Assembly (NCBI RefSeq): GCF_015355755.1
Contig: NZ_JACVEE010000002.1
Location: 1,922,001-1,986,000 of the forward strand
DNA from: Nocardia sp. XZ_19_385
Lineage (GTDB): Bacteria; Actinomycetota; Actinomycetes; Mycobacteriales; Mycobacteriaceae
Length of the DNA stretch: 64,000 nucleotides
Reading direction: 5' to 3'
The stretch's first letter is position 1; the number at the start of each line of letters is the position of its first letter. The notes under the pieces are model-generated. The model saw nothing but the letters and a program-made list of their open reading frames with translations, searched no databases and was not told the origin of the DNA. A program made the translations under genes and the position numbers. Shown here in pieces: positions 8,771-17,463 of this stretch.

Positions 8771-9088
8771 ATGAAGGTGCACAAGGGTGACACCGTTCTC
8801 GTCATCTCGGGCAAGGACAAGGGCGCGAAGGGCAAGGTCATTCAGGCCTACCCCGCGACCGGCAAGGTCCTTGTCGAAGGCGTGAACCGTATCAAGAAGC
8901 ACGTTGCCAACTCCGCCAATCAGCGCGGCGCCTCCTCGGGCGGCATCGTGACCCAGGAAGCCCCGATCCAGGTCTCCAACGTGATGGTCGTGGATTCGGA
9001 TGGCAACCCCACTCGCATCGGTTACCGCACCGATGAGGAGAGCGGCAAGCGGGTCCGGATCTCCCGTAAGAACGGGAAGGACATCTGA
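8771..9088 (+). CDS. rplX: 50S ribosomal protein L24
   Basis: 105 residues with an N-terminal KOW motif ([20 protein letters not shown]). L24 starts assembly of the large subunit by binding the 5' part of 23S rRNA. It is separated by one base from rplN and one base from rplE, so translation is probably coupled. Confidence 0.98.
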   Translation: MKVHKGDTVLVISGKDKGAKGKVIQAYPATGKVLVEGVNRIKKHVANSANQRGASSGGIVTQEAPIQVSNVMVVDSDGNPTRIGYRTDEESGKRVRISRKNGKDI

Positions 9089-9089
9089 C

Positions 9090-9656
9090 ATGACCTCCAC
9101 TGAGAACAAGGTTCAGCCTCGCCTGAAGGAGCGCTACCGCGCCGAGATCAAGGACGCGCTGAACGGCGAATTCGACTACGCCAACGTGATGCAGATCCCG
9201 GGCGTGGTGAAGGTTGTCGTGAACATGGGTGTCGGCGACGCCGCCCGTGACGCGAAGCTGATCAACGGCGCCGTCAAGGATCTGGAACTGATCACCGGTC
9301 AGAAGCCCGAGATCCGTAAGGCCACCAAGTCGATCGCGCAGTTCAAGCTGCGTGAGGGCATGCCCATCGGTGCGAAGGTCACGCTGCGTGGCGATCGCAT
9401 GTGGGAGTTCCTGGATCGCTTGGTCTCCATCGCGCTGCCCCGTATCCGCGACTTCCGCGGCCTGTCGCCGAAGCAGTTCGACGGCAACGGCAACTACACG
9501 TTCGGCCTGAGCGAGCAGTCGATGTTCCACGAGATCGACGTGGACTCCATCGACCGCCCGCGCGGTATGGACATCACCGTGGTCACCACCGCGACCAACA
9601 ACGAAGAAGGCCGCGCGCTGCTCAAGCACCTCGGCTTCCCGTTCAAGGAGAACTGA
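9090..9656 (+). CDS. rplE: 50S ribosomal protein L5
   Basis: 188 residues, typical of actinobacterial L5. Family motifs seen include [26 protein letters not shown] and FREGMP-type [16 protein letters not shown]. It binds 5S rRNA in the central protuberance. The ATG at 9090 directly follows the rplX stop. Confidence 0.98.
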   Translation: MTSTENKVQPRLKERYRAEIKDALNGEFDYANVMQIPGVVKVVVNMGVGDAARDAKLINGAVKDLELITGQKPEIRKATKSIAQFKLREGMPIGAKVTLRGDRMWEFLDRLVSIALPRIRDFRGLSPKQFDGNGNYTFGLSEQSMFHEIDVDSIDRPRGMDITVVTTATNNEEGRALLKHLGFPFKEN

Positions 9657-9660
9657 GCAC

Positions 9661-9846
9661 ATGGCTAAGAAAGCACTGGTCAACAAGGCCAACGCCAAGC
9701 CGAAGTTCGCGGTCCGCGCCTACACGCGCTGCCAGAAGTGCGGCCGTCCGCACGCGGTGTACCGCAAGTTCGGCCTGTGCCGTGTCTGCCTGCGCGAGAT
9801 GGCCCACAAGGGCGAGCTCCCGGGCGTGCACAAGAGCTCCTGGTGA
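9661..9846 (+). CDS. rpsN: 30S ribosomal protein S14, zinc-binding type Z
   Basis: 61 residues with the four zinc cysteines CQKC (24, 27) and CRVC (40, 43). This is the short C+ form of S14, common in Gram-positives. It is four bases downstream of rplE. Actinobacteria often also carry a zinc-free S14 elsewhere, expressed when zinc is low; that copy is not in this window. A terminator follows. Confidence 0.97.
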   Translation: MAKKALVNKANAKPKFAVRAYTRCQKCGRPHAVYRKFGLCRVCLREMAHKGELPGVHKSSW

Positions 9847-9890
9847 GCCTGCGCTCTTCCTGAGCGTGCACGACAACTGAAATCGTTCGA

Positions 9891-9921
9891 GGGCACGGAC
9901 TCCATGTGAGTCCGTGCCCTT
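9891..9921 (+). terminator. Terminator after rpsN
   Basis: A perfect 12-bp stem GGGCACGGACTC / GAGTCCGTGCCC with a five-base loop (9903-9907). It ends the rplN-rpsN transcript. Confidence 0.8.
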
Positions 9922-10037
9922 CGGCGTCTTCGGTTGGGGTGCAAGGGTATTCGGCGGCCGAGCTTTACAAGACCTTATGAAACGTTTTGTTCGCAAACCC
10001 CGATCTCCATCCCGAACGAACATCTATGGAGGTCGAA

Positions 10038-10277
10038 ATGAACCGTCTCGCAACAAAATTCGCCGTCGCCACCGCCGCCGCGGCGATCATGTTCGCCGGC
10101 GCCGCGCCCGCGATCGCCGCCCCCGCCCCGGCGGCTCCGCAGGCCACCGCGGTCGCCGAGTCCGGTTCCTCGGGCACCGGCTCGTCGCTCATCGACCTCC
10201 CCCTGGGGCTCCTCAAACTCATCATGTGCGGCCCCTGGGGCAGCACGCAGCCGCACCCGAACCCGAGCTGCCGCTGA
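10038..10277 (+). CDS. Small secreted peptide, function unknown
   Basis: 79 residues. A strong ribosome site (GGAGGT, 10028-10033) selects the ATG at 10038. Residues 1-28 are a classical Sec signal peptide: basic start MNRLATK, hydrophobic Ala core, AXA cleavage at AIAA. The mature part is ~50 residues, Ala/Pro/Ser rich, then LIDLPLGLLKLIMCGPWG with a second Cys near the end (NPSCR), so one disulfide is possible. I do not recognise the family. It lies between rpsN and rpsH with its own terminator. Confidence 0.75.
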   Translation: MNRLATKFAVATAAAAIMFAGAAPAIAAPAPAAPQATAVAESGSSGTGSSLIDLPLGLLKLIMCGPWGSTQPHPNPSCR

Positions 10278-10294
10278 GCACCTTGGATAACCGG

Positions 10295-10327
10295 CGTGGG
10301 CGCGGACTCTCTGAGTCCGCGCCCACG
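10295..10327 (+). terminator. Hairpin terminator after the secreted-peptide gene
   Basis: A perfect 15-bp stem CGTGGGCGCGGACTC / GAGTCCGCGCCCACG with loop TCT. There is no T run, as is common in actinobacteria. The stem shares GGACTC/GAGTCC with the terminator at 9891. Confidence 0.7.
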
Positions 10328-10350
10328 CGCGTATCTATGTGCGGGCGCCC

Positions 10351-10869
10351 TTATGCGGGGCTTGCGGCGAAGGCGCCGGTATAGAGGAATCCCGAGGGAT
10401 TCAGGCGCACAGGCGGTTTCGGTAGGGCGATCCGGCGCGGTGCGGCCGCCGTGGCCCCGAAGACGAGGGCGCGCAGGACCAGGAAGCGCAGGACGCCGGC
10501 CAGTGCTGAGGCGGTGAGATAGACGACCTGCTGGGTCCAGATATTCGGGTTCGCGCACACCAGGGGGAGTAGCAGCATCGCGGCGCTGGTCAAGGCGTAG
10601 GCGCCCGCGGCGGTGGCCGCGGACTGGAGGTGTTGCCGCCAGCCGGCGGGTTCGCGGGCGGTGAAGGTGAAGCGGGCGTGCAGATGGGTGCCGAGGACGG
10701 TGGAGGCGATCGTGATCAGGGCGTTGGCCAGGGCGAACGGAATGGCAAGCCCGAGCAGGGTCACAGCGACGCTGGAGAGCAAACCGTTGCTGCCGCCGAC
10801 GGCGGTGTAGCGCAGGAACGAGGCGACGGGACCGGAGCCGGTCAGCAGGCTGCGTAGGGGGCGGTCCAT
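10351..10869 (-). CDS. GtrA-like membrane protein
   Basis: 172 residues with four hydrophobic helices: FLRYTAVGGSNGLLSSVAV, ANALITIASTVLG, GAYALTSAAMLLLPL and LAGVLRFLVLRALVF. Between the second and third lies the GtrA-type motif THLHARFTFT. GtrA proteins are thought to move lipid-linked sugars or support cell-wall glycosyltransferases. The ATG at 10869 follows AGGAGAA. The gene is antisense inside the ribosomal-protein cluster, and a palindromic element lies just upstream. Confidence 0.75.
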   Translation of the reverse strand: MDRPLRSLLTGSGPVASFLRYTAVGGSNGLLSSVAVTLLGLAIPFALANALITIASTVLGTHLHARFTFTAREPAGWRQHLQSAATAAGAYALTSAAMLLLPLVCANPNIWTQQVVYLTASALAGVLRFLVLRALVFGATAAAPRRIALPKPPVRLNPSGFLYTGAFAASPA

Positions 10870-10917
10870 CGGGTTCTCCTCATCGGTTTGGGTCGCGCTA
10901 TGGCGTGCCGCTCACAC

Positions 10918-10940
10918 TATACGTAGATGTATACGTATAC
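10918..10940. promoter_or_regulatory. TATACGTA palindromes upstream of the GtrA-like gene
   Basis: TATACGTA at 10918-10925 and the perfect palindrome GTATACGTATAC at 10929-10940 are two related palindromes 11 bases apart, close to a helical turn. Minus-strand TATAGT-like and TTGTAT-like hexamers lie within them. This is probably the promoter/operator of the GtrA-like gene, bound by an unidentified dimeric repressor. Confidence 0.5.
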
Positions 10941-11064
10941 AAGACGCCCAGGTGGGAGCATCTTTGAGGTCGTCGCGGGCAGCGGCAGTGGCTACTTTTT
11001 GGACGGCGCGGCCGGGAGAAACTCACCGGCGGCGAATCTCACAGCCCTGAGTGCGGGGCCGGAT

Positions 11065-11093
11065 TTGGCGTCTAGCTGGGCTTTGCATACACT
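11065..11093 (+). promoter_or_regulatory. Promoter of the rpsH operon
   Basis: -35 TTGGCG (11065-11070), 17-base spacer, -10 TACACT (11088-11093), followed by CGGTTG. The block is closely similar to the rplN promoter. The leader to rpsH is about 210 bases. Apart from this promoter, I see no gene in 10941-11310. Confidence 0.7.
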
Positions 11094-11310
11094 TGAGCGG
11101 TTGTCTGGGCACATCTGTGTCCGCAGGTGGCTGAGGTGGTGTTTCTGCCTCGTGCCCTGCGGGCGGCCCGGACCCCGAGGACTCATCAAGAGCTCTCATC
11201 CGGTCGGCAAATGTCGGCCGGACCAGCCCCATTGCTATAGGCCCACCGTTGGCGTGTCATGTGCCGGCGCTGCATGGGAACCGTAGCGAGAAAGGTGTCG
11301 AGGTCTAACC

Positions 11311-11709
11311 ATGACCATGACTGATCCGATCGCAGACTTCTTGACGCGTCTGCGCAACGCCAACTCGGCGTACCACGATCAGGTGAAGGCTCCGCACTCG
11401 AAGCTCAAGGTGAACATCGCCGAGATCTTGAAGCGTGAGGGTTACATCGCCGATTACCGGACCGAGGACGCGACCGTGGGCAAGACCCTCATCGTCGACC
11501 TCAAGTACGGCCCCAGCCGTGAGCGCTCCCTGCAGGGCCTGCGCCGCGTCTCCAAGCCGGGTCTGCGTGTGTACGCGAAGTCCACCAACCTGCCCAAGGT
11601 CCTGGGCGGCCTCGGCGTGGCGATTATCTCCACGTCGACCGGCCTGCTCACCGACCGTCAGGCCAAGCAGCAAGGCGTGGGCGGAGAAGTCCTCGCCTAC
11701 GTCTGGTAA
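11311..11709 (+). CDS. rpsH: 30S ribosomal protein S8
   Basis: 132 residues starting [18 protein letters not shown], with the S8 C-terminal signature ([19 protein letters not shown]). It binds the central domain of 16S rRNA and in E. coli represses the spc operon. It is the first gene of the second ribosomal transcript, 14 bases before rplF. Confidence 0.98.
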   Translation: MTMTDPIADFLTRLRNANSAYHDQVKAPHSKLKVNIAEILKREGYIADYRTEDATVGKTLIVDLKYGPSRERSLQGLRRVSKPGLRVYAKSTNLPKVLGGLGVAIISTSTGLLTDRQAKQQGVGGEVLAYVW

Positions 11710-11723
11710 GGGAGGTAGGACAA

Positions 11724-12263
11724 ATGTCGCGTATTGGTAAGAAGCCCATCGCAATCCCTGCCGGCGTCGAGGTGAACATCGACGGCCAGAACGTCTCGGT
11801 CAAGGGTCCCAAGGGCACCCTGACCCACGTTGTCGCCGAGCCGATCACCATCTCCAAGGGTGAGGACGGCCAGCTCGAGGTCATCCGCCCGGACGACCAG
11901 CGGCAGAACCGTTCGCTGCACGGCCTGACCCGTACCCTCGTCGCCAACATGATCGAAGGCGTCACCAAGGGCTACGAGAAGAAGATGGAAATCTTCGGTG
12001 TCGGTTACCGTGTGGCCGCCAAGGGCTCGAACCTCGAGTTCGCCCTCGGCTACAGCCACCCGGTGCCGATCGAGGCCCCGGCCGGCATCACCTTCGCGGT
12101 GGAATCGCCCACCAAGTTCTCCGTGTCCGGTATCGACAAGCAGGCGGTCGGCCAGATCTCCGCTGTCATCCACGGACTGCGTAAGCCCGACCCGTACAAG
12201 GGCAAGGGCATCCGCTACGCCGGCGAGGTTGTTCGCCGCAAGGTCGGAAAGACGGGTAAGTGA
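11724..12263 (+). CDS. rplF: 50S ribosomal protein L6
   Basis: 179 residues with [16 protein letters not shown] at the start and the L6 signature [14 protein letters not shown] near the end. It binds 23S rRNA near the factor-binding site. GGGAGGTAGGA lies just upstream of the ATG. The 3' end overlaps a possible GTG start of rplR (GTGA). Confidence 0.98.
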   Translation: MSRIGKKPIAIPAGVEVNIDGQNVSVKGPKGTLTHVVAEPITISKGEDGQLEVIRPDDQRQNRSLHGLTRTLVANMIEGVTKGYEKKMEIFGVGYRVAAKGSNLEFALGYSHPVPIEAPAGITFAVESPTKFSVSGIDKQAVGQISAVIHGLRKPDPYKGKGIRYAGEVVRRKVGKTGK

Positions 12264-12265
12264 TC

Positions 12266-12673
12266 ATGGCGCAAACCGAAAATCAGATTGCCAAGCGCAA
12301 GCCGCGCGGCAAGGACGCGTCGACGGCGCGTCGTCTGTCGAAGACCCGCCGTCACTTCCGTCTGCGCAAGAAGGTCGAAGGCACCACCGAGCGTCCGCGC
12401 CTGGTGGTCAACCGCTCCGCGCGGCACCTGCACGCTCAGCTCGTGGACGACTCCGTCGGCAAGACCATTGCCTTCGCGTCGACCATCGAAGCCGATGTGC
12501 GCGCTGTGGACGGCGACAAGTCGGCCAAGAGCAAGAAGGTCGGCGAGCTGATCGCCGCCCGTGCCAAGGCCGCCGGTGTCGAGGCCGTCGTGTTCGACCG
12601 TGGTGGTCACGATTACCACGGCCGTATCGCGGCGCTCGCGGATGCCGCTCGTGAAGCGGGGTTGAAGTTCTGA
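12266..12673 (+). CDS. rplR: 50S ribosomal protein L18
   Basis: 135 residues from the ATG at 12266 ([12 protein letters not shown]). A GTG at 12260, overlapping the rplF stop, would add two residues and is a real alternative. L18 motifs: [29 protein letters not shown] and the C-terminal [20 protein letters not shown]. It binds 5S rRNA together with L5. Confidence 0.96.
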   Translation: MAQTENQIAKRKPRGKDASTARRLSKTRRHFRLRKKVEGTTERPRLVVNRSARHLHAQLVDDSVGKTIAFASTIEADVRAVDGDKSAKSKKVGELIAARAKAAGVEAVVFDRGGHDYHGRIAALADAAREAGLKF

Positions 12674-12705
12674 TGACTGCAAACAAGAACGAAGGGAACG
12701 TCTGA
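12673..12705 (+). CDS. Ten-codon mini-ORF bridging rplR and rpsE
   Basis: ATG at 12673 shares bases with the rplR stop (TGATG). The frame reads [10 protein letters not shown], and its stop overlaps the rpsE ATG (TGATG at 12703-12707). It contains the GAAGGGA that serves as the rpsE ribosome site. It could pass ribosomes from rplR to rpsE by reinitiation. No function is proposed for the peptide itself. It may be chance. Confidence 0.4.
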   Translation: MTANKNEGNV

Positions 12706-13370
12706 TGCCGGGACGTCAACGGCGTGACGGCGGCAACGGACCCGCCGGACAGCAGAATGGCGCCGCTGGTGGCGCCGGCGGCGACAACCGTGGCGGTGGC
12801 CGCGATCGTCGTGGTGGTGGCGACAACCGTCGTGACCAGCAGGCCGATAAGAACCAGCTCGAGCGCGTAGTCGCGATCAACCGCGTCTCCAAGGTCGTGA
12901 AGGGTGGTCGTCGCTTCAGCTTCACCGCCCTCGTGATCGTCGGTGACGGCAACGGTCTGGTCGGCGTCGGCTACGGCAAGGCCAAGGAAGTTCCCGCGGC
13001 GATTCAGAAGGGTGTCGAAGAGGCTCGCAAGAACTTCTTCCGCGTCCCGATGATCGGCTCGACCGTCGTCCACCCGGTTCAGGGTGAGGCCGCGGCCGGT
13101 GTCGTCATGCTGCGTCCGGCCTCGCCGGGTACCGGTGTCATTGCCGGTGGCGCGTGCCGTGCCGTGCTGGAATGCGCTGGCATTCATGACATTCTGGCGA
13201 AGTCGCTGGGTAGTGACAACGCCATCAACGTCGTGCACGCGACGGTCGCCGCACTGAAGATGCTGCAGCGTCCGGAAGAGGTCGCGGCTCGCCGTGGCCT
13301 GCCGCTCGAGGATGTTGCCCCCGCGGGCATGCTGCGTGCGCGCGCTCTGGCCGCTGGAGGTGGCAAGTAA
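12705..13370 (+). CDS. rpsE: 30S ribosomal protein S5
   Basis: 221 residues. The first ~45 are a Gly/Asn/Arg-rich extension ([20 protein letters not shown]) found in actinobacterial S5. The double-stranded-RNA-binding domain starts near [20 protein letters not shown], and the C-terminal domain has [20 protein letters not shown]. It acts in decoding accuracy. It overlaps rpmD by one base. Confidence 0.98.
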   Translation: MPGRQRRDGGNGPAGQQNGAAGGAGGDNRGGGRDRRGGGDNRRDQQADKNQLERVVAINRVSKVVKGGRRFSFTALVIVGDGNGLVGVGYGKAKEVPAAIQKGVEEARKNFFRVPMIGSTVVHPVQGEAAAGVVMLRPASPGTGVIAGGACRAVLECAGIHDILAKSLGSDNAINVVHATVAALKMLQRPEEVAARRGLPLEDVAPAGMLRARALAAGGGK

Positions 13371-13549
13371 TGGCACAGCTCAAGGTGACCCAGATCAAGT
13401 CCACGATCGGCGCCAAGGCGAACCAGCGTGACAGCATGCGCACGCTCGGCCTGCGTAAGATCCGGCAGACCGTGGTTCGCGAGGACACCCCGCAGAACCG
13501 TGGCCTGATCAACGTCGTGCGCCACCTCGTAACAGTTGAGGAGGTCTAA
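13370..13549 (+). CDS. rpmD: 50S ribosomal protein L30
   Basis: 59 residues read directly from the DNA. It begins [20 protein letters not shown], has the L30 motif [13 protein letters not shown] ([13 protein letters not shown]), and ends LVTVEEV. The ATG overlaps the rpsE stop (TAATG). It is two bases before rplO. Confidence 0.97.
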   Translation: MAQLKVTQIKSTIGAKANQRDSMRTLGLRKIRQTVVREDTPQNRGLINVVRHLVTVEEV

Positions 13550-13551
13550 GC

Positions 13552-13995
13552 ATGACCATCAAGATTCATCACCTGCGTCCGGCCCCCGGTGCCAAGACCG
13601 AAAAGACCCGTGTGGGTCGCGGTGAAGGCTCCAAGGGCAAGACCGCGGGCCGCGGTACCAAGGGCACCAAGGCTCGCAAGAACGTTCCGGCCTCCTTCGA
13701 GGGTGGGCAGATGCCGCTGCACATGCGGCTGCCCAAGCTCAAGGGCTTCACCAACCGGAATCGTGTCGAATACCAGGTCGTCAACGTTTCGGCCATCGCC
13801 AAGCTGTTCCCGCAGGGCGGCGAGGTCGGCAAGGCCGAGCTCGTGGCTGCCGGCGCGGTTCGCAAGAACCAGCTGGTGAAGGTTCTCGGCGATGGTGACA
13901 TCGGCGTGGCGGTCCAGGTGACCGCCGACAAGGTGACCGGCTCCGCCAAGGAGAAGATCACCGCCGCCGGTGGCACTGTCACCGAACTGGGCTGA
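13552..13995 (+). CDS. rplO: 50S ribosomal protein L15
   Basis: 147 residues with the L15 N-terminal pattern [26 protein letters not shown] and the glycine-rich [11 protein letters not shown] region (quoted in parts; residues 4-45). It is a late assembly protein of the large subunit. It is the last gene of the rpsH transcript, closed by a terminator at 14017. Confidence 0.98.
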   Translation: MTIKIHHLRPAPGAKTEKTRVGRGEGSKGKTAGRGTKGTKARKNVPASFEGGQMPLHMRLPKLKGFTNRNRVEYQVVNVSAIAKLFPQGGEVGKAELVAAGAVRKNQLVKVLGDGDIGVAVQVTADKVTGSAKEKITAAGGTVTELG

Positions 13996-14016
13996 CGGTA
14001 CTCTGCAGTAAGACAA

Positions 14017-14052
14017 TGGCACCGGACGAGTGAGAGCTCGTCCGGTGCCACT
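14017..14052 (+). terminator. Terminator between rplO and secY
   Basis: A perfect 14-bp stem TGGCACCGGACGAG / CTCGTCCGGTGCCA (14017-14030, 14037-14050) with a six-base loop. It separates rplO from secY, so secY should have its own promoter between 14051 and 14120. Confidence 0.8.
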
Positions 14053-14133
14053 GTTAGAGTTCATTTATTGCCTGCCAAGCCCCGTCATGGTGTCAAAGCC
14101 GTGGCATGACCATGTCGTTCGCCAGGAGGATCT

Positions 14134-15456
14134 GTGCTTTCCGCCTTCGTATCGGCCTTCCGGACTCCGGACTTACGGCGGAAGATTCTCTTCACGCTGG
14201 GGTTGATCGCGCTGTACCGACTCGGTGCCGCGCTGCCGTCCCCCGGTGTGGATTACCAGGCCGTGCAGGAATGCATCGACCTGGTTTCCGGCGGTGATTC
14301 CGCTGGTATCTACCAGCTGATCAACTTGTTCTCCGGCGGCGCGCTGCTGCAATTGTCGGTCTTCGCGATCGGCATCATGCCCTACATCACCGCCAGCATC
14401 ATTATTCAGCTGCTGACTGTCGTCATTCCGCGGTTCGAGGAACTGCGTAAAGAAGGCCAATCCGGCCAGAACAAGATGACGCAGTACACGCGCTATCTGT
14501 CTATCGCACTGGCGATTCTGCAGGCCACAGGCCTTGTCGCGCTGGCCGCCCGCGGTCAGCTGCTGCAGGGCTGCCAGCAGGATATTCTCGCCGACACCTC
14601 GATTTTCGGCATGATCATCATCGTGCTGGTGATGACCGCCGGCGCCGCGATGGTCATGTGGTTCGGCGAGCAGATCACCGAGCGCGGTATCGGCAACGGT
14701 ATGTCGCTGCTGATCTTCGCCGGTATCGCCGCGCGTATCCCCAGCGAGGGCAAGAACATCCTGGACAGCCGCGGTGGCGTGGTCTTCGGCCTGGTGTGTG
14801 TGGCCGCGCTGGCCATCATCGCCGCGGTGATCTTCGTCGAGCAGGGCCAGCGCCGGATCCCGGTCCAGTACGCCAAGCGCGTGGTGGGCCGCAAGATGTA
14901 CGGCGGCTCCTCGACCTACCTGCCGTTGAAGGTGAACCAGGCCGGCGTCATCCCGGTGATCTTCGCGTCGTCGCTGCTGTACCTGCCGAACCTGGTGGCG
15001 CAGCTGACGTCGTCGACGAACAACCCGGACCCGAGCTGGTGGCAGGACATCATCCAGAAGTACCTGGTGAATCCGAGCAGCCCGGTCTACATCGCCATCT
15101 ACTTCGGCCTGATCGTCTTCTTCACCTACTTCTATGTGGCGATCACCTTCAACCCGGAGGAACGCGCCGACGAAATGAAGAAGTTCGGTGGCTTCATCCC
15201 CGGGTATCGTCCCGGCCGGCCCACCGCCGACTACTTGAATTTCGTGTTGAGCCGCATCACCCTGCCCGGCTCGCTCTACCTCGGTCTCGTGGCCGTCCTG
15301 CCCAACCTGTTCCTGGACATCGGCAACTCCGGTGGCATGCAGAATCTCCCGTTCGGCGGCACCGCGGTGCTGATCATGGTGAGCGTCGGCTTGGACACCG
15401 TGAAGCAGATCGAGTCCCAGCTGATGAATCGAAATTACGAAGGGTTCCTCAAGTGA
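14134..15456 (+). CDS. secY: Preprotein translocase subunit SecY
   Basis: 440 residues with ten transmembrane helices. Motifs: PGVDYQ in the plug/first loop area, FALGIMPYI-like ([18 protein letters not shown]), [18 protein letters not shown], and the cytoplasmic loops [11 protein letters not shown] and [19 protein letters not shown] that contact SecA and the ribosome. The GTG at 14134 follows AGGAGGAT. It overlaps adk by four bases (GTGA). Confidence 0.98.
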   Translation: MLSAFVSAFRTPDLRRKILFTLGLIALYRLGAALPSPGVDYQAVQECIDLVSGGDSAGIYQLINLFSGGALLQLSVFAIGIMPYITASIIIQLLTVVIPRFEELRKEGQSGQNKMTQYTRYLSIALAILQATGLVALAARGQLLQGCQQDILADTSIFGMIIIVLVMTAGAAMVMWFGEQITERGIGNGMSLLIFAGIAARIPSEGKNILDSRGGVVFGLVCVAALAIIAAVIFVEQGQRRIPVQYAKRVVGRKMYGGSSTYLPLKVNQAGVIPVIFASSLLYLPNLVAQLTSSTNNPDPSWWQDIIQKYLVNPSSPVYIAIYFGLIVFFTYFYVAITFNPEERADEMKKFGGFIPGYRPGRPTADYLNFVLSRITLPGSLYLGLVAVLPNLFLDIGNSGGMQNLPFGGTAVLIMVSVGLDTVKQIESQLMNRNYEGFLK

Positions 15457-15998
15457 GAGTTGTACTGCTCGGTCCGCCGGGTGCCGGCAAGGGTACTCAG
15501 GCCGATCTCCTGTCGGACAAGCTTGGTGTCCCGCACATCTCCACCGGGGACCTGTTCCGCGCCAACATCTCCCAGCAGACCCCGCTGGGCCGCGAAGCGC
15601 AGAAGTACATGGACGCCGGTGACCTGGTGCCCAGCGATGTCACCAACCGCATGGTCGAGGCCCGGGTGAACGAGCCCGACGCCGCCAACGGCTTCATCCT
15701 CGACGGCTACCCGCGCACGGTCGATCAGGCCGACGCGCTGGAGAAGATCCTCGGCGACATGGACACCAAGCTGGATGCCGTGCTGTGCTTCGTCGTGCCG
15801 GAGGACACCGTGGTCGAGCGCATGCTGGCCCGTGGCCGTGGCGACGACAACGAGGGCGTCATCCGTAACCGGCTCCGCGTGTACCGCGAGGAGACCGAGC
15901 CGCTGCTGACCCACTACGACGGTCTCGTCGTGTCCGTCGACGGTGTCGGTGAGGTCGATGACGTGAACGCCCGCGCGCTCCGGGCTCTGGGGCACTGA
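15453..15998 (+). CDS. adk: Adenylate kinase
   Basis: 181 residues. P-loop [10 protein letters not shown] at residues 7-16, AMP site STGDLFR, DGYPRT motif, and a short LID region typical of actinobacterial enzymes ([14 protein letters not shown]). It interconverts ATP+AMP and 2 ADP. The GTG start at 15453 overlaps the secY stop, an arrangement common in secY-adk-map operons. Confidence 0.97.
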   Translation: MRVVLLGPPGAGKGTQADLLSDKLGVPHISTGDLFRANISQQTPLGREAQKYMDAGDLVPSDVTNRMVEARVNEPDAANGFILDGYPRTVDQADALEKILGDMDTKLDAVLCFVVPEDTVVERMLARGRGDDNEGVIRNRLRVYREETEPLLTHYDGLVVSVDGVGEVDDVNARALRALGH

Positions 15999-16002
15999 CC
16001 TG

Positions 16003-16803
16003 ATGGTCTTCGGCCGCAAGTCCAAGAAGGTGGTGCCCTTCCGCACCGCGGGTGAACTCGACGCCATGGCGGCGGCGGGCGCGATCGTCGGTCGCGCCCT
16101 GGTCGCCGTGCGGGAGGCCGCCAAGCCCGGGGTGTCGACCCTGGAGTTGGACGAGGTGGCCGAGCAGCTCATCCGCGATGCGGGTGCGGTGCCGTCCTTC
16201 AAGGGCTACCACGGGTTCCCGGGCTCGATCTGCTCGTCGGTGAACGACCGTATCGTGCACGGGATTCCGAACGCCGACGACATTCTGGTCGAGGGCGATC
16301 TGGTCTCGATCGACTGCGGCGCGATTCTCGATGGCTGGCACGGTGATGCGGCGTGGACGTTCGGCGTCGGCAACATCATCGAAGCCGATCGCCTGTTGAG
16401 CGAGGCCACCAAGCTGTCGATGGAAGCCGGCATCGAGGCGATGCTTCCGGGCAACCGGCTCACCGACGTCTCGCACGCCATCGAGCTCGGTACCCGCGCG
16501 GCCGAGGAACTGCACGGCCGCTCCTACGGCATTGTCGACGGCTACGGTGGCCACGCCATCGGCCGCGAGATGCACATGGACCCGTTCCTGTCGAACGAGG
16601 GTCCTCCCGGCAAGGGCCCGAAACTCGTGGTGGGATCGGTCCTCGCGATCGAGCCGATGCTCACCCTGGGCACCACCCAATCCAAGGTGCTCGATGACGA
16701 CTGGACCGTCGTCACCCTCGACGGTTCGCGTTCCGCGCACTGGGAGCACACCGTCGCGGTCACCGAAGACGGCCCGCGCATCCTAACGCTGCGCCCGGAG
16801 TAG
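16003..16803 (+). CDS. map: Methionine aminopeptidase, type I
   Basis: 266 residues. Metal ligands and substrate His are in order: [61 protein letters not shown] and HWEHTVAV (two Asp, one His, two Glu). It removes N-terminal Met from nascent proteins. It is four bases downstream of adk and followed by a strong shared terminator. Confidence 0.96.
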   Translation: MVFGRKSKKVVPFRTAGELDAMAAAGAIVGRALVAVREAAKPGVSTLELDEVAEQLIRDAGAVPSFKGYHGFPGSICSSVNDRIVHGIPNADDILVEGDLVSIDCGAILDGWHGDAAWTFGVGNIIEADRLLSEATKLSMEAGIEAMLPGNRLTDVSHAIELGTRAAEELHGRSYGIVDGYGGHAIGREMHMDPFLSNEGPPGKGPKLVVGSVLAIEPMLTLGTTQSKVLDDDWTVVTLDGSRSAHWEHTVAVTEDGPRILTLRPE

Positions 16804-16824
16804 CCACTCCCGCTTGCTCTTTCG

Positions 16825-16866
16825 ACGCACCTCCGCACCCGCCAGGGTCGGAGGTGCGTTGTTTTT
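16825..16866. terminator. Terminator between convergent map and winged-helix gene
   Basis: ACGCACCTCCG (16825-16835) pairs with CGGAGGTGCGT (16849-16859). The inner ACCC/GGGT extends the stem, and TGTTTTT follows. It can serve both convergent genes; the T run favours map. Confidence 0.85.
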
Positions 16867-17396
16867 CAGGGGCGGACCGTCGGAAAGAGGATGGGGCTCA
16901 ACAGGTATGGCGCGCGTTCCATGGTGGGCTCGTTGGTCAGGCGGGGCACGATAGCGGCGCGAAGGTCTTCGATCAGGGCGGCCACCTCGTCCGGACTCAG
17001 CCACACGGCATGTTGCCGGTATCCGACGAGATCGGCTGTGGGATCGGCTTTTTCGGTGTCGAGGTAGGCGTTGAACTCGGCCAGCAGCGTGGCCATGGCG
17101 GCGGCGAAGATGCGGCGGTGTTCCGCCGGGGTGGCGGCGGCCGCGCGCTCGGCATCGATGATCGCGCGTTCGCGGCGGAGCCGGTAGGTGCGTTCCACCG
17201 CGCCGCGGATGCGCTGTTCCTCGGCGACCTCCAAAATTCCGCCGGTGCTGAGGATTTCGACGTGGCGGTAGACGGTGGCCTTGGAAACGTCAGGGAGGCG
17301 GACGCAGAGTTGTGCGGTCGTCATGGACTGCCCGCCCGACATGGCGTGCACGATTCGCAGCCGTACCGGATGTGCGAGCAATTCCACTGTGTCCAT
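16866..17396 (-). CDS. Winged-helix transcriptional regulator (ArsR-like)
   Basis: 176 residues. Residues 1-65 are a winged helix: LLAHPVRLRIVHAM, LCVRLPDVSKATVYRHVEIL (recognition helix), GGILEVAEEQ. The remainder is an alpha-helical ligand or dimer domain (ERAAAATPAEHRRIFAAAMATLLAEF, in residues ~80-115). No metal-site cysteines of classical ArsR are evident. It is divergent from an alpha/beta hydrolase gene, and a TTCTCAA-n2-TTGAGAA repeat lies between them, so it probably controls both. Confidence 0.75.
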   Translation of the reverse strand: MDTVELLAHPVRLRIVHAMSGGQSMTTAQLCVRLPDVSKATVYRHVEILSTGGILEVAEEQRIRGAVERTYRLRRERAIIDAERAAAATPAEHRRIFAAAMATLLAEFNAYLDTEKADPTADLVGYRQHAVWLSPDEVAALIEDLRAAIVPRLTNEPTMERAPYLLSPILFPTVRP

Positions 17397-17423
17397 TCCC
17401 TGATGTTCTCATCTCTGATACCT

Positions 17424-17439
17424 TTCTCAAAGTTGAGAA
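17424..17439. promoter_or_regulatory. Operator-like inverted repeat in the divergent promoter
   Basis: TTCTCAA (17424-17430), AG, TTGAGAA (17433-17439): a perfect 7-2-7 inverted repeat, 28 bases from the regulator start and 25 from the hydrolase start. It is a likely binding site of the adjacent winged-helix protein. Confidence 0.6.
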
Positions 17440-17463
17440 TAATCGATGCCGTTGGAGGACATG

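Noticed and set aside
10927..11286. A 119-codon plus-strand frame before rpsH
   Set aside because: It covers the rpsH promoter and leader, has poor codon use and no ribosome site.
15435..16749. Minus-strand frames opposite adk and map
   Set aside because: Shadows of well-identified essential genes.
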